From Halomonas alkalisoli (GTDB lineage: Bacteria; Pseudomonadota; Gammaproteobacteria; Pseudomonadales; Halomonadaceae): a stretch of DNA of 64,000 nucleotides. The DNA lies in NCBI RefSeq assembly GCF_021412585.1, contig NZ_JAKCMI010000015.1, positions 62,001-126,000 of the forward strand, read 5' to 3'. The position numbers were made by a program, and so were the translations under genes. The notes beneath the pieces are model-generated. The model searched no databases and had not been told where the DNA came from. It saw only the letters and a list, made by a program, of their open reading frames with translations. This document shows positions 9,207 to 18,416 of this stretch, one piece after another. Position 1 is the first letter of the stretch; every line of letters begins with the position of its first letter.

Positions 9207-9557
9207 TCAGTGGTCGTGCCTGAGCCGCTCCTCGAAGCGCTTGACCTGCGACATGTCGATTCCACCGAGATGCTCCACGGGCAGCGTCATGACCAGCCCC
9301 TTGGAGTCATCGCCGGAAGGGTTGAGTACCTGGCGTATCGCCTTGAGCACCCGGAGCGACAGGCTCTTTTCCAGTGTCATCAGCATGATGCTCTGACTGC
9401 CTTCGAAGGTCAGGCCGAAGAAGGTCTTCTTGCGCTCACCGCCGATGCCCCGGCCCGACATCAGGGTCATGCCCACCGCGCCCGCCTCGGTGGCGGCATC
9501 GATGCACTCCTGCTCGAGCTCCTCCGGCGCGATGGCGACCAACAGCGAAAACTTCAT
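9207..9557 (-). CDS. P-II-like signalling protein
   Basis: A 116-residue protein with a ferredoxin-like P-II fold, beginning MKFSLLVAIAPEELEQECID. It has GAVGMTLMSGRGIGGERKKTFFGL in the place of the P-II T-loop; the uridylylatable Tyr of GlnB/GlnK is absent, so regulation by GlnD is unlikely. Its start codon overlaps the DUF1538 stop by 4 bp (ATGA), which implies translational coupling and a role as the regulatory subunit of that membrane protein. It resembles other P-II-like proteins encoded beside transporters; the ligand is unknown. Confidence 0.85.
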   Translation of the reverse strand: MKFSLLVAIAPEELEQECIDAATEAGAVGMTLMSGRGIGGERKKTFFGLTFEGSQSIMLMTLEKSLSLRVLKAIRQVLNPSGDDSKGLVMTLPVEHLGGIDMSQVKRFEERLRHDH

Positions 9558-11050
9558 GTCCTCTCTCCTCCACGCTTCGCCACCCAATTCATGAGAATGG
9601 CATAGCTCATAACGGTCACGATAGGAAAGATCGAGGCGAAGGCGATCAGCCCGAAGCCGTCGATCAGTACGTTGCGGCCCTCGATCTGGCCGGCCAGGCC
9701 AATGCCGAGCGCCGTGACCAGGGGTACCGTCACCTCGGAGGTCGTCACGCCACCCAGGTCGAAGGCCAGTGCCACGATATAGCGGGGCGCCAGGGCGGTC
9801 AGCAGGATGACCAGCGTATAGCCACCGATAATGTAGTGATGGATGGAGTCGCCGGTGATGATGCGGTGTACGCCGATGGTGATGCCGATGGCCACGCCGA
9901 GTGCCACCAGCAGGCGGATCACGTTGCCCTGGATCTTTCCCGCCGCTGCCTCTTCGGCCTGCTGGCCAATGGCGATCAATGCCGGCTCGGCCATGGTGGT
10001 GGCGAACCCGATGCAGAAGGCGAAGAGGTAGACCCAAAGCCAGGTATCGAGGGTGACCAATTGGTAGGCCATGCTCTGGCCGATGGGGAAGAGCCCGAGC
10101 TTGAGGCCCACCACGAAGGCGTAGAGGCCGATGATGACCAGGGCGAAGCCGATACCGACCCTGAGTGGGTCGGCCAGTGAGCGCTTGAGGACGGCATACT
10201 GGAAGAACAGGATCACCAGAATGATCGGCAGCACGTCACGCAACATGCTGAAGAGATCGAGCAGCATCTGCAGCGGACCGGCGGGAGGGGTGACGTCGTC
10301 CTGGCCGGTCATGAGCTCGGCTCCGGTCGGGATGCTGCCCGGATCGGCGTAGACCAGGATGCCGTAGAGCTGCACGCTGATCATCGGCACCATCACGGCG
10401 AGTGCCACCAGGCCGAAGCCGTCGATCAGCGAACTGCGGCCGCGGATGGACGCGGCAAGTCCAATGCCCAGGGCGGCGATCAGCGGAACCGTGACGATGT
10501 TGGTGGTGACGCCGCCGGAGTCGTAGGCCAGGCCGACGATCTCCGCGGGGGCAAAGAAGGTCACCAGCACGACCAGCAGGTAGCCCACGATCATGTACCA
10601 GTGCAGGGGGTGGCCCAGGATGACCCGGAATACGCCGAGTGCCATCACCAACCCCACCGAACCGGCCACGATCAGGCGTAGCGTCAAGGCGTCGATTCGC
10701 CCTTCGCTGATCTGGGCAGCCTGATCGGCCACGGCGATCAACGCCGGTTCGGCCACCACGGCAGAAAAGCCGATGGAGAAGCCGAACAGCATGAGAATCG
10801 GCATCGAACCGCGGCGGGCGAACTGGTTGGCCAGGCGCTTGCCCACCGGAAAGATGCTCAACTCAAGCCCCTGCAGGAACAGGGCGACGCCCAGGGCCAC
10901 GATCATAAGGCCGATCGCCATGCTCAGCCCGCCATCGGGCCACTCCCGCAGCAGCAGTGCCTGAAAGGCCACCACCACCACGATTATCGGCAGCAGGTTG
11001 CGCACGGCATGGGCCAGCGCATTGAGAAAATCCCGGAGTTGCTCTGCCAA
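9554..11050 (-). CDS. DUF1538 membrane protein with internal duplication
   Basis: A 498-residue polytopic inner-membrane protein made of two homologous halves. Each half begins with a segment like RNLLPIIVVVVAFQALLLRE or RDVLPIILVILFFQYAVLKR, and each holds a FCIGFATTMAEPALIAIG / FSIGFSAVVAEPALIAVA motif and a LAFDLGGVTTSEVTVPLV / LAYDSGGVTTNIVTVPLI motif. Such inverted or tandem duplications are typical of secondary transporters. The family has no assigned substrate. It is the first gene of an operon with a P-II-like and a CBS protein, a layout that suggests a transporter gated by two nucleotide sensors (inference). The ATG at 11050 fits the family. Confidence 0.88.
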   Translation of the reverse strand: MAEQLRDFLNALAHAVRNLLPIIVVVVAFQALLLREWPDGGLSMAIGLMIVALGVALFLQGLELSIFPVGKRLANQFARRGSMPILMLFGFSIGFSAVVAEPALIAVADQAAQISEGRIDALTLRLIVAGSVGLVMALGVFRVILGHPLHWYMIVGYLLVVLVTFFAPAEIVGLAYDSGGVTTNIVTVPLIAALGIGLAASIRGRSSLIDGFGLVALAVMVPMISVQLYGILVYADPGSIPTGAELMTGQDDVTPPAGPLQMLLDLFSMLRDVLPIILVILFFQYAVLKRSLADPLRVGIGFALVIIGLYAFVVGLKLGLFPIGQSMAYQLVTLDTWLWVYLFAFCIGFATTMAEPALIAIGQQAEEAAAGKIQGNVIRLLVALGVAIGITIGVHRIITGDSIHHYIIGGYTLVILLTALAPRYIVALAFDLGGVTTSEVTVPLVTALGIGLAGQIEGRNVLIDGFGLIAFASIFPIVTVMSYAILMNWVAKRGGERT

Positions 11051-11348
11051 GACCGGCTCCCTGAGGCAGGTTCCGTTGACGACAATCGCTCTTGTCGCTG
11101 TTATGCGGGGCGAGGACAGGCTAGCCTGTCAGCCTGGATAGTAACATTAGCCTGACTCGATGAACGACGGATGACGAGGGGCGACCTGGCGCAGGCCTTG
11201 CCGGCATGACCTGGCTGTCGCCACACTATATCATTGTGCATGGCCTTGAGCAGGCGAGGGCGGTTGGCCATTCATTGATCACGATCAAGACTATGTATAT
11301 CGACCCGAACGGGATCATGCGCATTGCGCCAAACGGAGAGGAGCGGCC
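11051..11348. promoter_or_regulatory. Divergent intergenic region, DUF1538 and lemA
   Basis: About 300 bp without a gene, between the divergently transcribed DUF1538 operon and lemA. It must hold both promoters, but no clear -35/-10 pair or operator stands out by eye. Confidence 0.4.
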
Positions 11349-11945
11349 ATGAACGTTTCGCTGATCATAGTGCTGGTGGTACTGGGCCTGGTGCTTGTCT
11401 ACGGAGCCAGTATCTACAACCGGTTAGTGGCACTGAAGAATCGCTACCAGAATGCCTTCGCCCAGATCGAGGTGCAGCTCAAGCGTCGTTACGACCTCAT
11501 TCCCAACCTGGTGGAGACGGCCAAGGGTTACATGGCCCACGAGCGGGAGACCCTGCAGGCCGTCACCGAGGCGCGCAACACGGCCCTGGCGGGTCTCAAG
11601 CATGCCGCGGCACAGCCCGGCGAGCCCGGTGCCATGGCCGAACTGGCCGGGGCCGAAGGGGCGCTGGGGGCGGCACTCGGACGCTTCAACATGGTCATGG
11701 AGGCGTACCCGGATCTCAAGGCATCCGAGAACATGCGCCAGCTCTCCGAGACGCTCACCAGCACCGAGAACCGGGTCGCCTTCGCTCGCCAGGCCTTCAA
11801 CGACGCGGTCATGCAGTACAACACCTACAAGCAGAGCTTCCCCCCGATCCTGCTCGCTGGCCCCCTGGGGCATCGTGTGGATGCGGCCCTGCTCGAATTC
11901 GAGGACAGCGCCGAGATTCAGGCGGCACCCAAGGTCAGCTTCTGA
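11349..11945 (+). CDS. lemA: LemA family protein
   Basis: A 198-residue protein with one N-terminal transmembrane anchor (about residues 4-22). The LemA core follows: YNRLVALKNRYQNAFAQIEV, then the signature KRRYDLIPNLVETAKGYM, and a long helical body ending FNDAVMQYNTYKQSFPP. Family members are membrane-anchored helical proteins of unknown biochemical role, often encoded next to M48 peptidases, as here (11 bp gap). Start ATG at 11349 follows GAGAGGAG. It probably forms a membrane complex with the downstream protease (inference). Confidence 0.93.
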   Translation: MNVSLIIVLVVLGLVLVYGASIYNRLVALKNRYQNAFAQIEVQLKRRYDLIPNLVETAKGYMAHERETLQAVTEARNTALAGLKHAAAQPGEPGAMAELAGAEGALGAALGRFNMVMEAYPDLKASENMRQLSETLTSTENRVAFARQAFNDAVMQYNTYKQSFPPILLAGPLGHRVDAALLEFEDSAEIQAAPKVSF

Positions 11946-11956
11946 CGGGGGGAGGA

Positions 11957-13924
11957 ATGGATTTTTTCGGAGCCCAGGATCAGGCGCGGCGGCTGACGGC
12001 ACGGCTGGTACTCCTGCTGCTCGTGGCGGTGGCCGGCATGGTGGCCGCGGCGGTGCTGATCGTGGCGGTGGCCATGGCACTGCTCGACGGCGGGCAGGCC
12101 GGTGCCGATCCCCTGGCGCGTGCGTTCGACCCGGTGTTGCTGGGGAGTGTCGCCCTCGGGGTGGTCGCAGTGGTGGGGCTGGGTAGCCTGATGCGCCACC
12201 TGCAGCTGCGAGGCGGGGGCTCAGCGGTGGCCGAGGCCCTGGGCGGACGCCTGATCAATGGCAGTACCCATGACGCCGACGAGCAGCGGCTGCTCAACGT
12301 GGTCGAAGAGATGGCCATCGCCTCGGGCATGCCCGTACCGGCGGTCTATGTACTGGAAGAGCCGTCCATCAACGCCTTCGCCGCGGGGCATGCTCCCCAC
12401 GATGCCGCCATCGGGGTCACCCGTGGGGCTATCCAGACACTCGATCGCGACGAGCTCCAGGGCGTTGTCGCTCATGAGTTCAGCCATATTCTGCACGGCG
12501 ACATGCGCCTCAACATGCGCCTGGTCGCGCTGCTCTACGGTATTCTGGTGATCGGCCTGGTCGGCCGAATGCTGCTGCACGGCATGGCCGGCCGGCGCGC
12601 GGTGCGTAGCTCGCGTCGCGGCAACGGCCACGCCGTGATGCTGGGTGCCGGCATCGCCCTGATGGTGGTGGGCTATGTGGGCACGCTGTGCGGCAACCTC
12701 ATCAAGGCTGCGGTCAGCCGGCAGCGCGAGTTCCTGGCCGATGCCAGTGCGGTGCAGTACACCCGTAATCCGGAAGGCCTGGCGCGGGCACTGAAGCGCC
12801 TGGCGGCCCACTCCCATGGTTCCGAGCTGCGCGCCACCCAGGCGGCCGAGTTCAGCCATCTCTATTTCGGTCGCGGCCTGCGCGGCCTGAGCGGGCTTAC
12901 CGCCACCCACCCGCCGCTGACTACGCGCATCGAGCGGCTGCAGCCCGATTGGGATGGCAGCCTGCCAGAGCCACGCCCGGTTGCCGATGACCCGGCAGCC
13001 GAACGTCGACGGCCCGGCGATGTGCCGTCGGCTGCCGGGCTTACCGGTCAGGCCGCCGTCTCTGGCCTGTCGTCTCCTCCCTCTGCGGCGCCAACCACGG
13101 CCGCGCATTCCGCCAGTATCACCAGCGGTAGCGCCCAGGGCCTCTCGCGACGGGTCGGGCAGCCCGGCCCCGCGGATATCGTTCGTGCGCGGCAGACGCT
13201 GGCTGGGCTCGACGACCGCCTGCTGGAGGCGGCCCATGAGCCGTATGCCGCCCGTGCGCTAGTCTACGGCATCCTGATGGGCGTCGACCCTTCCAGCCGC
13301 GAGCGCCAGCGTCAGGCGCTGGTGGACCAGGCGCTGCCCGAGGTCCTGGTGGAGCTGGACCGTCTTGCGCCACCGCTGGCAGCGATGGAGCCTGGGCAGC
13401 GCCTGGCGCTGATCGAACTGGCCATGCCGATGCTGCGCCAGCTCACCACCGCCCAATTTGCCGGCTTTCGGGCCTGCCTGAGCCGTTTGATGGCCGAGGA
13501 GGCGCAGCCCGGCGCCCTGCAGTGGGGGCTGCATCGTATCGTGCTCGTGGGGGTCGAAGGGCCTCGCCACCGTCGCCATCGTCGTTACCACCTGTCTCAG
13601 TTGGAGGCTCCTGTCGCGCGGCTGTTGTCGAGCCTGGCCAGGGCAGGGGAGGTCGAGGAGGCGGAGGCCCGCGATGCCTTCCAGTCCGCCCTGCAGGCAT
13701 TGCCGATCGCGCCAGCCTTCATGTCCCGGCTGGCGAGCCCGGAGGAGCTGGATCAGGCAGTGGAATCGCTGCTGCAATTGACGGACGACGACAAGGTGCT
13801 GCTGCTGGATGCCATGGCGCGCTGTGTCTTCCATGACGGCCACATTGCTCCGGGCGAAGCCGAAATGTTAAGAGCCGTTGCCTGGTCCCTGGGCTGCCCC
13901 CTGCCGGCAACGGCCGCCGATTGA
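11957..13924 (+). CDS. M48 family (HtpX-like) zinc metallopeptidase with C-terminal extension
   Basis: A 655-residue membrane protease. Two transmembrane segments lie at about residues 14-42 and 57-77. The zinc motif HEFSH is at 173-177 within ELQGVVAHEFSHILHGDM, two further hydrophobic segments follow, and the downstream REFLADASAVQYTRNPEGLA supplies the third ligand and active-site wall. After residue 350 comes a proline/alanine-rich linker, then a helical region ending DDDKVLLLDAMARCVFHDGH, which resembles a TerB-like fold. It is about twice the length of HtpX. ATG at 11957 follows a strong GGGGGAGGA and the gene is co-transcribed with lemA. Likely role: inner-membrane quality control (inference from family). 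Confidence 0.9.
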   Translation: MDFFGAQDQARRLTARLVLLLLVAVAGMVAAAVLIVAVAMALLDGGQAGADPLARAFDPVLLGSVALGVVAVVGLGSLMRHLQLRGGGSAVAEALGGRLINGSTHDADEQRLLNVVEEMAIASGMPVPAVYVLEEPSINAFAAGHAPHDAAIGVTRGAIQTLDRDELQGVVAHEFSHILHGDMRLNMRLVALLYGILVIGLVGRMLLHGMAGRRAVRSSRRGNGHAVMLGAGIALMVVGYVGTLCGNLIKAAVSRQREFLADASAVQYTRNPEGLARALKRLAAHSHGSELRATQAAEFSHLYFGRGLRGLSGLTATHPPLTTRIERLQPDWDGSLPEPRPVADDPAAERRRPGDVPSAAGLTGQAAVSGLSSPPSAAPTTAAHSASITSGSAQGLSRRVGQPGPADIVRARQTLAGLDDRLLEAAHEPYAARALVYGILMGVDPSSRERQRQALVDQALPEVLVELDRLAPPLAAMEPGQRLALIELAMPMLRQLTTAQFAGFRACLSRLMAEEAQPGALQWGLHRIVLVGVEGPRHRRHRRYHLSQLEAPVARLLSSLARAGEVEEAEARDAFQSALQALPIAPAFMSRLASPEELDQAVESLLQLTDDDKVLLLDAMARCVFHDGHIAPGEAEMLRAVAWSLGCPLPATAAD

Positions 13925-14076
13925 TGCCAGGGTCTTCCCGCGCCCAGGGATCGTTTTGCCGATGTGCTGTCCAATTCCTTAACACACAGCAGTTGCTGTC
14001 GACTTGCAGGTACGTCGGGGCTTTGCTGCAATGAGCCTCTTTTCCTGACGGCCTCACATTGACTGGAGATACTTGA

Positions 14077-14784
14077 ATGGCGAAGACCCCCTGGAAACTT
14101 GCCGCGGTTGGGCTGACCCTTGCGCTGGGCCTGGCTGGCTGTGGCGATACGGAAGACGAGGCCGGGGCTCCCGAAGTCGAGGAGACGGAAATTCCCGCGG
14201 GCGAAGTACCGGAAGAGACGATGACCGACGACCCGGACGCGCTTGCCGAGGAAGCGTCCGATACCCCTCCTGTCATGGAGGAGGAGGCCGCACCGGAAGC
14301 CGTACCCGAAGAAGGTGGTCCCATGGAGCCGGGCGACGATATCGAAGCGGATGCCGAGACGCTGGGGGAGTCGCCGGCCGCGACCCTCGACGAAGGTGGC
14401 GCCTTGCCGGGTGAGCCTACCCGTTCGGATATCGATGCGATCCTGGAGGATACCGAGCGGCGCTTCGAGGAGGCGCAGCGTCGTATCGATGAACAGTACG
14501 AAGAGGTCGAGCGCGATTCGCCGGTGTTGGAGCCCATGGACGACACAACGGACTTTCGCTCGACCATCGAACCCATGCAGGACGATGATACCGGCGACAC
14601 GCCTTCGGCCATCGACGAGGAAGCGGAGCGGCGTGGCGAGACGACACAGTCGGATATCGACGCCATGCTGGAGGAAACCGAGCGGCGCTTCGAGGAAGCG
14701 CGGCGTCAGCTAGACGAGCAGTTCGAAGAGGCCGAGCGGCGCGATCCACAGAGTGAAGCGCCCCAGTTCGACATCGAGGATTGA
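14077..14784 (+). CDS. Acidic lipoprotein with duplicated coiled-coil motif
   Basis: A 235-residue protein with a lipoprotein signal peptide; the lipobox LAGC has its Cys at residue 22. Almost all of the mature part is highly acidic (Glu/Asp-rich), consistent with a halophile envelope protein. Two copies of a roughly 39-residue helical motif are visible, beginning TRSDIDAILEDTERRFEEAQ (about residue 115) and TQSDIDAMLEETERRFEEAR (about residue 190). No known domain is recognised. It is monocistronic, with its own terminator at 14811-14836. Confidence 0.8.
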   Translation: MAKTPWKLAAVGLTLALGLAGCGDTEDEAGAPEVEETEIPAGEVPEETMTDDPDALAEEASDTPPVMEEEAAPEAVPEEGGPMEPGDDIEADAETLGESPAATLDEGGALPGEPTRSDIDAILEDTERRFEEAQRRIDEQYEEVERDSPVLEPMDDTTDFRSTIEPMQDDDTGDTPSAIDEEAERRGETTQSDIDAMLEETERRFEEARRQLDEQFEEAERRDPQSEAPQFDIED

Positions 14785-14810
14785 GGACTCGTGCTGCGCC
14801 ATGCCATGAA

Positions 14811-14836
14811 AAAGGCCCGCCGTCAGGCGGGCCTTT
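14811..14836. terminator. Bidirectional terminator, lipoprotein / cold-shock gene
   Basis: AAAGGCCCGCC and GGCGGGCCTTT form a perfect 11-bp stem around GTCA, with T-rich flanks on both strands. It lies between two convergent genes and can serve both. Confidence 0.85.
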
Positions 14837-14894
14837 CGTCTGGGGGCCAGTCTTCAAGCAGAAGCCAGGCCTATACGCCTGCCGAAGCAGTACC

Positions 14895-15101
14895 TCAGTC
14901 GGCGAGCTTGATATTGGAGGCCTGAAGGCCCTTCTTGCCCTGAGTGACTTCGAAAGTGACCTTTTGGCCATCCTGCAGGGTCTTGAAGCCGTCAGCCTGA
15001 ATCTCGGAGAAGTGAGCGAACAGGTCGTCACCGCCGTCGTCCGGAGAGATGAAGCCATAGCCCTTGGTATCGTTGAACCACTTGACAGTGCCAGTTGCCA
15101 T
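14895..15101 (-). CDS. Cold-shock domain protein (CspA family)
   Basis: A 68-residue single cold-shock domain, an RNA/ssDNA chaperone. It starts [20 protein letters not shown], which contains RNP1 (KGYGFI), and [10 protein letters not shown] holds RNP2. Length and sequence are typical of CspA/CspD-type proteins. The ATG at 15101 is preceded by AAGGA. The upstream region to about 15300 is long and free of genes, consistent with the long 5' leader usual for cold-shock genes, and carries a 14-bp tandem repeat at 15220-15247. Confidence 0.96.
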   Translation of the reverse strand: MATGTVKWFNDTKGYGFISPDDGGDDLFAHFSEIQADGFKTLQDGQKVTFEVTQGKKGLQASNIKLAD

Positions 15102-15535
15102 TGTCGATTTCCTTACTTACTGATGGATCGTGCTGGGCACTCGGCAGTGCCGGAGGCCCGAAGTGCGTGGGCAAGGCGAGAAAAGTGCGCTTCGGGTCTA
15201 TCGACAGTTCAACATACTGCTAACGACTTTCCACTAACGACTTTCCACTTGCTGTCCGACGCAACGGATAGTGCATGAGTGGCGAACCACCATGCCCGCC
15301 CAGACAACTTTAGATAGAAAAATTCGGAGCGTCCAGCGAATCACGCGCATGAAATATGCCATACCGAGTATGTCCTTGAGGCGATCCATGGCCGCCTTCC
15401 CGGCGCTCTGCGGTAGCTCGCAAGGAGGCTTCATGCCGTATTCCGTGCGCCGTGAGTGTGAGAGCCTCATCACTCTGTCGTAGAATGCCCCCTCGGCCCA
15501 TGACGGGCCAATTCATCGCAGGGAGCGTTCGAAAC
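15102..15535. promoter_or_regulatory. Divergent intergenic region, cold-shock gene and LysE
   Basis: About 430 bp without a convincing gene. It should contain the cold-shock gene promoter and leader on the minus strand and the LysE promoter on the plus strand. The visible structure is a tandem duplication of CTAACGACTTTCCA at 15220-15233 and 15234-15247, within the presumed cold-shock leader. A 79-residue minus-strand open frame here (15234-15473) has no recognisable features. Confidence 0.45.
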
Positions 15536-16180
15536 ATGCTGTTGGATGCCCAGTTCTGGCCGTTTCTGGTGGCCATTACCCTGCTGACGATCAGCCCTGG
15601 CGTGGATACGCTGCTGGTGATCCGCAACACGGCTCGCGGGGGCGTGCGCGATGGTGTGCTGACCAGCGTGGCGATCTGCTGTGGCCTGTTCGTGCATGCC
15701 ACCATATCGGCGCTGGGGATTTCCCTGATCCTGTTGCAGTCGGCATGGGCCTTCGGTTTGCTCAAGCTGGCGGGTGCCGGCTACCTGATCTGGCTGGGAG
15801 TCGCCAGCCTGCTGGCGGCACGACGCGGCCAGGGCCTGCCAATTGAAGGCGTGATGGGGGCGCGCGAGGCGCGGTCGGTGTGGCGGCCGCTGCGGGAAGG
15901 GCTGCTGTCCAACGTGCTCAACCCCAAGACCTTTGTCTTCTACATGGCATTTCTGCCCCAGTTCATCGCCCCGACGGACCCCGCCCTGATCAAGTCGCTG
16001 TGGTTGGCAGGGGTGCATTTCATCATCGCCAACCTGTGGCAGATCGGTATCGTCTTGACGGTGGGCAGTGCGGGACGCTGGCTGGGAAGCCGCCTCTTTT
16101 CCCGCGTCTTGAATGGAGCGACCGGTGCGGTACTGATCGGATTCGGCATCAAGCTGGCGCTGGAGCGTCACCCCGCCTGA
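15536..16180 (+). CDS. LysE/RhtB family amino-acid exporter
   Basis: A 214-residue inner-membrane exporter with about six hydrophobic segments. The N-terminus MLLDAQFWPFLVAITLLTIS leads into the family signature SPGVDTLLVIRNTARGGVRDG at about residues 20-40. The second half contains LLSNVLNPKTFVFYMAFLPQF, the conserved N-P-K motif. It exports amino acids or homoserine-lactone-like compounds; the substrate is not predictable. The ATG at 15536 was chosen because it precedes the conserved start and has GGGAG upstream; in-frame upstream extensions are unlike the family. Confidence 0.92.
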   Translation: MLLDAQFWPFLVAITLLTISPGVDTLLVIRNTARGGVRDGVLTSVAICCGLFVHATISALGISLILLQSAWAFGLLKLAGAGYLIWLGVASLLAARRGQGLPIEGVMGAREARSVWRPLREGLLSNVLNPKTFVFYMAFLPQFIAPTDPALIKSLWLAGVHFIIANLWQIGIVLTVGSAGRWLGSRLFSRVLNGATGAVLIGFGIKLALERHPA

Positions 16181-16196
16181 GCCCGACCGGAAACGC

Positions 16197-16225
16197 CAGG
16201 GCCCCGGCATCGATCCGGGGCCCTG
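16197..16225. terminator. Terminator hairpin between convergent lysE-type gene and slt
   Basis: CAGGGCCCCGG and CCGGGGCCCTG form a perfect 11-bp stem around a 7-base loop, followed on the plus strand by GGTGATCTTTTCC. It is placed between two convergent genes. Confidence 0.75.
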
Positions 16226-16260
16226 GGTGATCTTTTCCCTCATTCATGGCGGGTGTCGGC

Positions 16261-18213
16261 CTAGTTGCGTGCCAGCAGCGAACCGTCGTAGCGCACCGTG
16301 GTTTCCGCCGAGCTGAGCATCGAAACGCCCTCGGTGCTGCCCCCGTTGGCCAGGCTTTCGAAGATGACCCGGTAGGCGAGCACCGCCTGGACATAGTCGC
16401 GTGTCTCGCGGAAGGGAATGCTCTCCACGAAGAGATCGAACTCCTCCGGCGAGTCGCGCAGCCAGCGGTCGACCCGGCCGGGGCCGGCATTATAGGCCGC
16501 GGCGGCGGCCAGGCGATTGCCCCGATAGCGGTTGGTCATGTCGCGAATATAGGTGCTGCCCAGGCGGATATTGAGCTCCGGGTCGAGTACGCCGTAAGGC
16601 CCGGGGTCGTTGATGCCGAGCTGGCGACTGAGCTGGGTGGCGGTGCCGGGCATGATCTGCATCAGCCCGCGGGCACCGGCGGGGGAGAGCGCCGTCGGAT
16701 TGTAGGCGCTTTCGCGTCGCGCAATGCCCATCAGCAGGTAGGGGTCCACGCCGGTGTTGTTGCCCCAGCGCAGGAAGTGCTCGCGATAGGCTTCCGGAAA
16801 GCGCCAGTCGAGCGCGTCCCACATCCGGCCGGTGATGGTGGTCTGCACCAGGCGGGCGTGCCAGCCACGGCGGGCCGCATAGTCGGCAAGCGCCCGCGCC
16901 TCCCGGGGCGTTCCGATGGCCACCGCATTCAGCCATTCGCTGTTGGCCAGGCCGTCCTCGCCGATGCGCAGCAGGGCCTCCGTGCGCTGTACGGCAGGCC
17001 ACTGGGCGACCTCCTGACGAAATGCCTCGTCGAAGCCATTGCGCTCCAGATTCAGGGCATAGGGGCGGCCTATGCGATCCGCAGCGGCGAAGGCGAAGAA
17101 GCTGCGGCCGTCGGCGGCGCGAGCATAGGCGACCTGCGCCCGTTCCGTATCGCCCAGCTGTTCATGGGCGCGTGCCTTCCAGTACTGCCAGCGGCTATCC
17201 TCGCGGGTCTCGTCGGGCATTGCCTCGATCCAGCGCAGCGCACCGGCCCAGTCCCGGCTGGTCAGCGCATGGCGCACACGCAGCTCAAGTACCCGAGCGG
17301 TGCCGACTCGCGGCAGGATATCGTCCACCCAGCCCCGGTTGTTGTCGATGTTGCGTACCAGAGAGTAGAAGGCCAGGTCCTCCTCGATGGCGTGGCGATG
17401 CTCGCCCTCGAAGGTCAGATAAGGGGCGACCTTGCGCCATGCCTCCATGGCGGCCTCGGTATCGGCACGGGTGAAGCCGTGCATGGCGGCGGCAAACAGC
17501 GCCCCGCTGCCGCGGCATTCGGGGCCGATACAGTTGGGTATCCGTGTGATGGCGGAGTAATCCCCTTGCAGACGAGCCTTGGCATCGCGCGCTCCCTGCC
17601 AGCGGCTGCCTAGCTGGCGCCCCAGGTAGCTGACAAGACCGCTTTCACCCTGTTGCCAGGCGAGCATCTTGCGCTCCCAGATATCGAGTTCGCTGATCTC
17701 CCCCTTTTCCTGCAGGTGGCGGAACAGGGTATTGCAGGCCGACGGTTGCGAGCTGCCCACGTGCCAGAGTTTCCGCCCACCTGCCGCGGCAGCCTGCGGA
17801 TCGCTGCCCAGCAGCGCCGTGTAGTAATGGCATTGGCGTTCGGCCCCCGTGGGCTCGCCATCGGCAACGGCGAGGACGGCACCGTAGCGACCGGCGCTGC
17901 CGTAGCGGCTGATGGCCTGGCCGCGCATCCACTCGGCGAGGGGGGCATCCTTGTAGCGCTCGATGAAAGCCAGCACCTGACCTGGCTCGGCCTGGGGCAG
18001 TTGATCGCGCAGGCGGTGATACTCCACGTAGCCGTAGAGCACATGATCATTGATGGCGCTGCTGTTGATTCTGCTCCACTGCTGGTTGCGTGCCGCCTCC
18101 AGCGCCTCGCGCATGGCACTGTCGCTGGGCTGGGCATGAGCGATGAGCGGCAGGCTGATGGCTGCCGCGGCGAGCCAGGCGGCGGCGCTGTTTAGCAGGT
18201 GGCGATGGCGCAT
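16261..18213 (-). CDS. slt: Soluble lytic murein transglycosylase (Slt70 type)
   Basis: A 650-residue periplasmic enzyme that cleaves peptidoglycan glycans with formation of 1,6-anhydromuramic ends; E. coli Slt has 645 residues. It has a signal peptide (about 1-27, ending LIAHAQ). A long superhelical U/L domain (about 30-470) follows, then the catalytic SLT domain. GIARRESAYNPTALSPAGAR carries the catalytic Glu near residue 501; then come GLMQIMPGTA and AAAAYNAGPGRVDRWL. The ATG at 18213 follows GGAGG and precedes the signal peptide; the upstream in-frame start at 18327 would bury it. Confidence 0.95.
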   Translation of the reverse strand: MRHRHLLNSAAAWLAAAAISLPLIAHAQPSDSAMREALEAARNQQWSRINSSAINDHVLYGYVEYHRLRDQLPQAEPGQVLAFIERYKDAPLAEWMRGQAISRYGSAGRYGAVLAVADGEPTGAERQCHYYTALLGSDPQAAAAGGRKLWHVGSSQPSACNTLFRHLQEKGEISELDIWERKMLAWQQGESGLVSYLGRQLGSRWQGARDAKARLQGDYSAITRIPNCIGPECRGSGALFAAAMHGFTRADTEAAMEAWRKVAPYLTFEGEHRHAIEEDLAFYSLVRNIDNNRGWVDDILPRVGTARVLELRVRHALTSRDWAGALRWIEAMPDETREDSRWQYWKARAHEQLGDTERAQVAYARAADGRSFFAFAAADRIGRPYALNLERNGFDEAFRQEVAQWPAVQRTEALLRIGEDGLANSEWLNAVAIGTPREARALADYAARRGWHARLVQTTITGRMWDALDWRFPEAYREHFLRWGNNTGVDPYLLMGIARRESAYNPTALSPAGARGLMQIMPGTATQLSRQLGINDPGPYGVLDPELNIRLGSTYIRDMTNRYRGNRLAAAAAYNAGPGRVDRWLRDSPEEFDLFVESIPFRETRDYVQAVLAYRVIFESLANGGSTEGVSMLSSAETTVRYDGSLLARN

Positions 18214-18416
18214 GGTGACGGCCTCCGGAAGGCGTGAGTCAGAACCTCTGTATCGTCGCCCATTGGAGCATATTTGAGTAGGGGTTGGGTGACGATTTCC
18301 AGGTGGGTGTGGCTGGGCTTCGTTCAACGGTTGGACGCTTGTGCAGACACCGTGCGAGAGCTAGGCTGAACGGGCTTCGATCAAACGCTTGTTGGGCTGT
18401 CTCGAGGAGTTAGGAT

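Noticed and set aside
15234-15473. A 79-codon minus-strand frame upstream of the cold-shock gene
   Set aside because: It coincides with the presumed promoter and leader of the cold-shock gene and contains a tandem repeat; no protein features.
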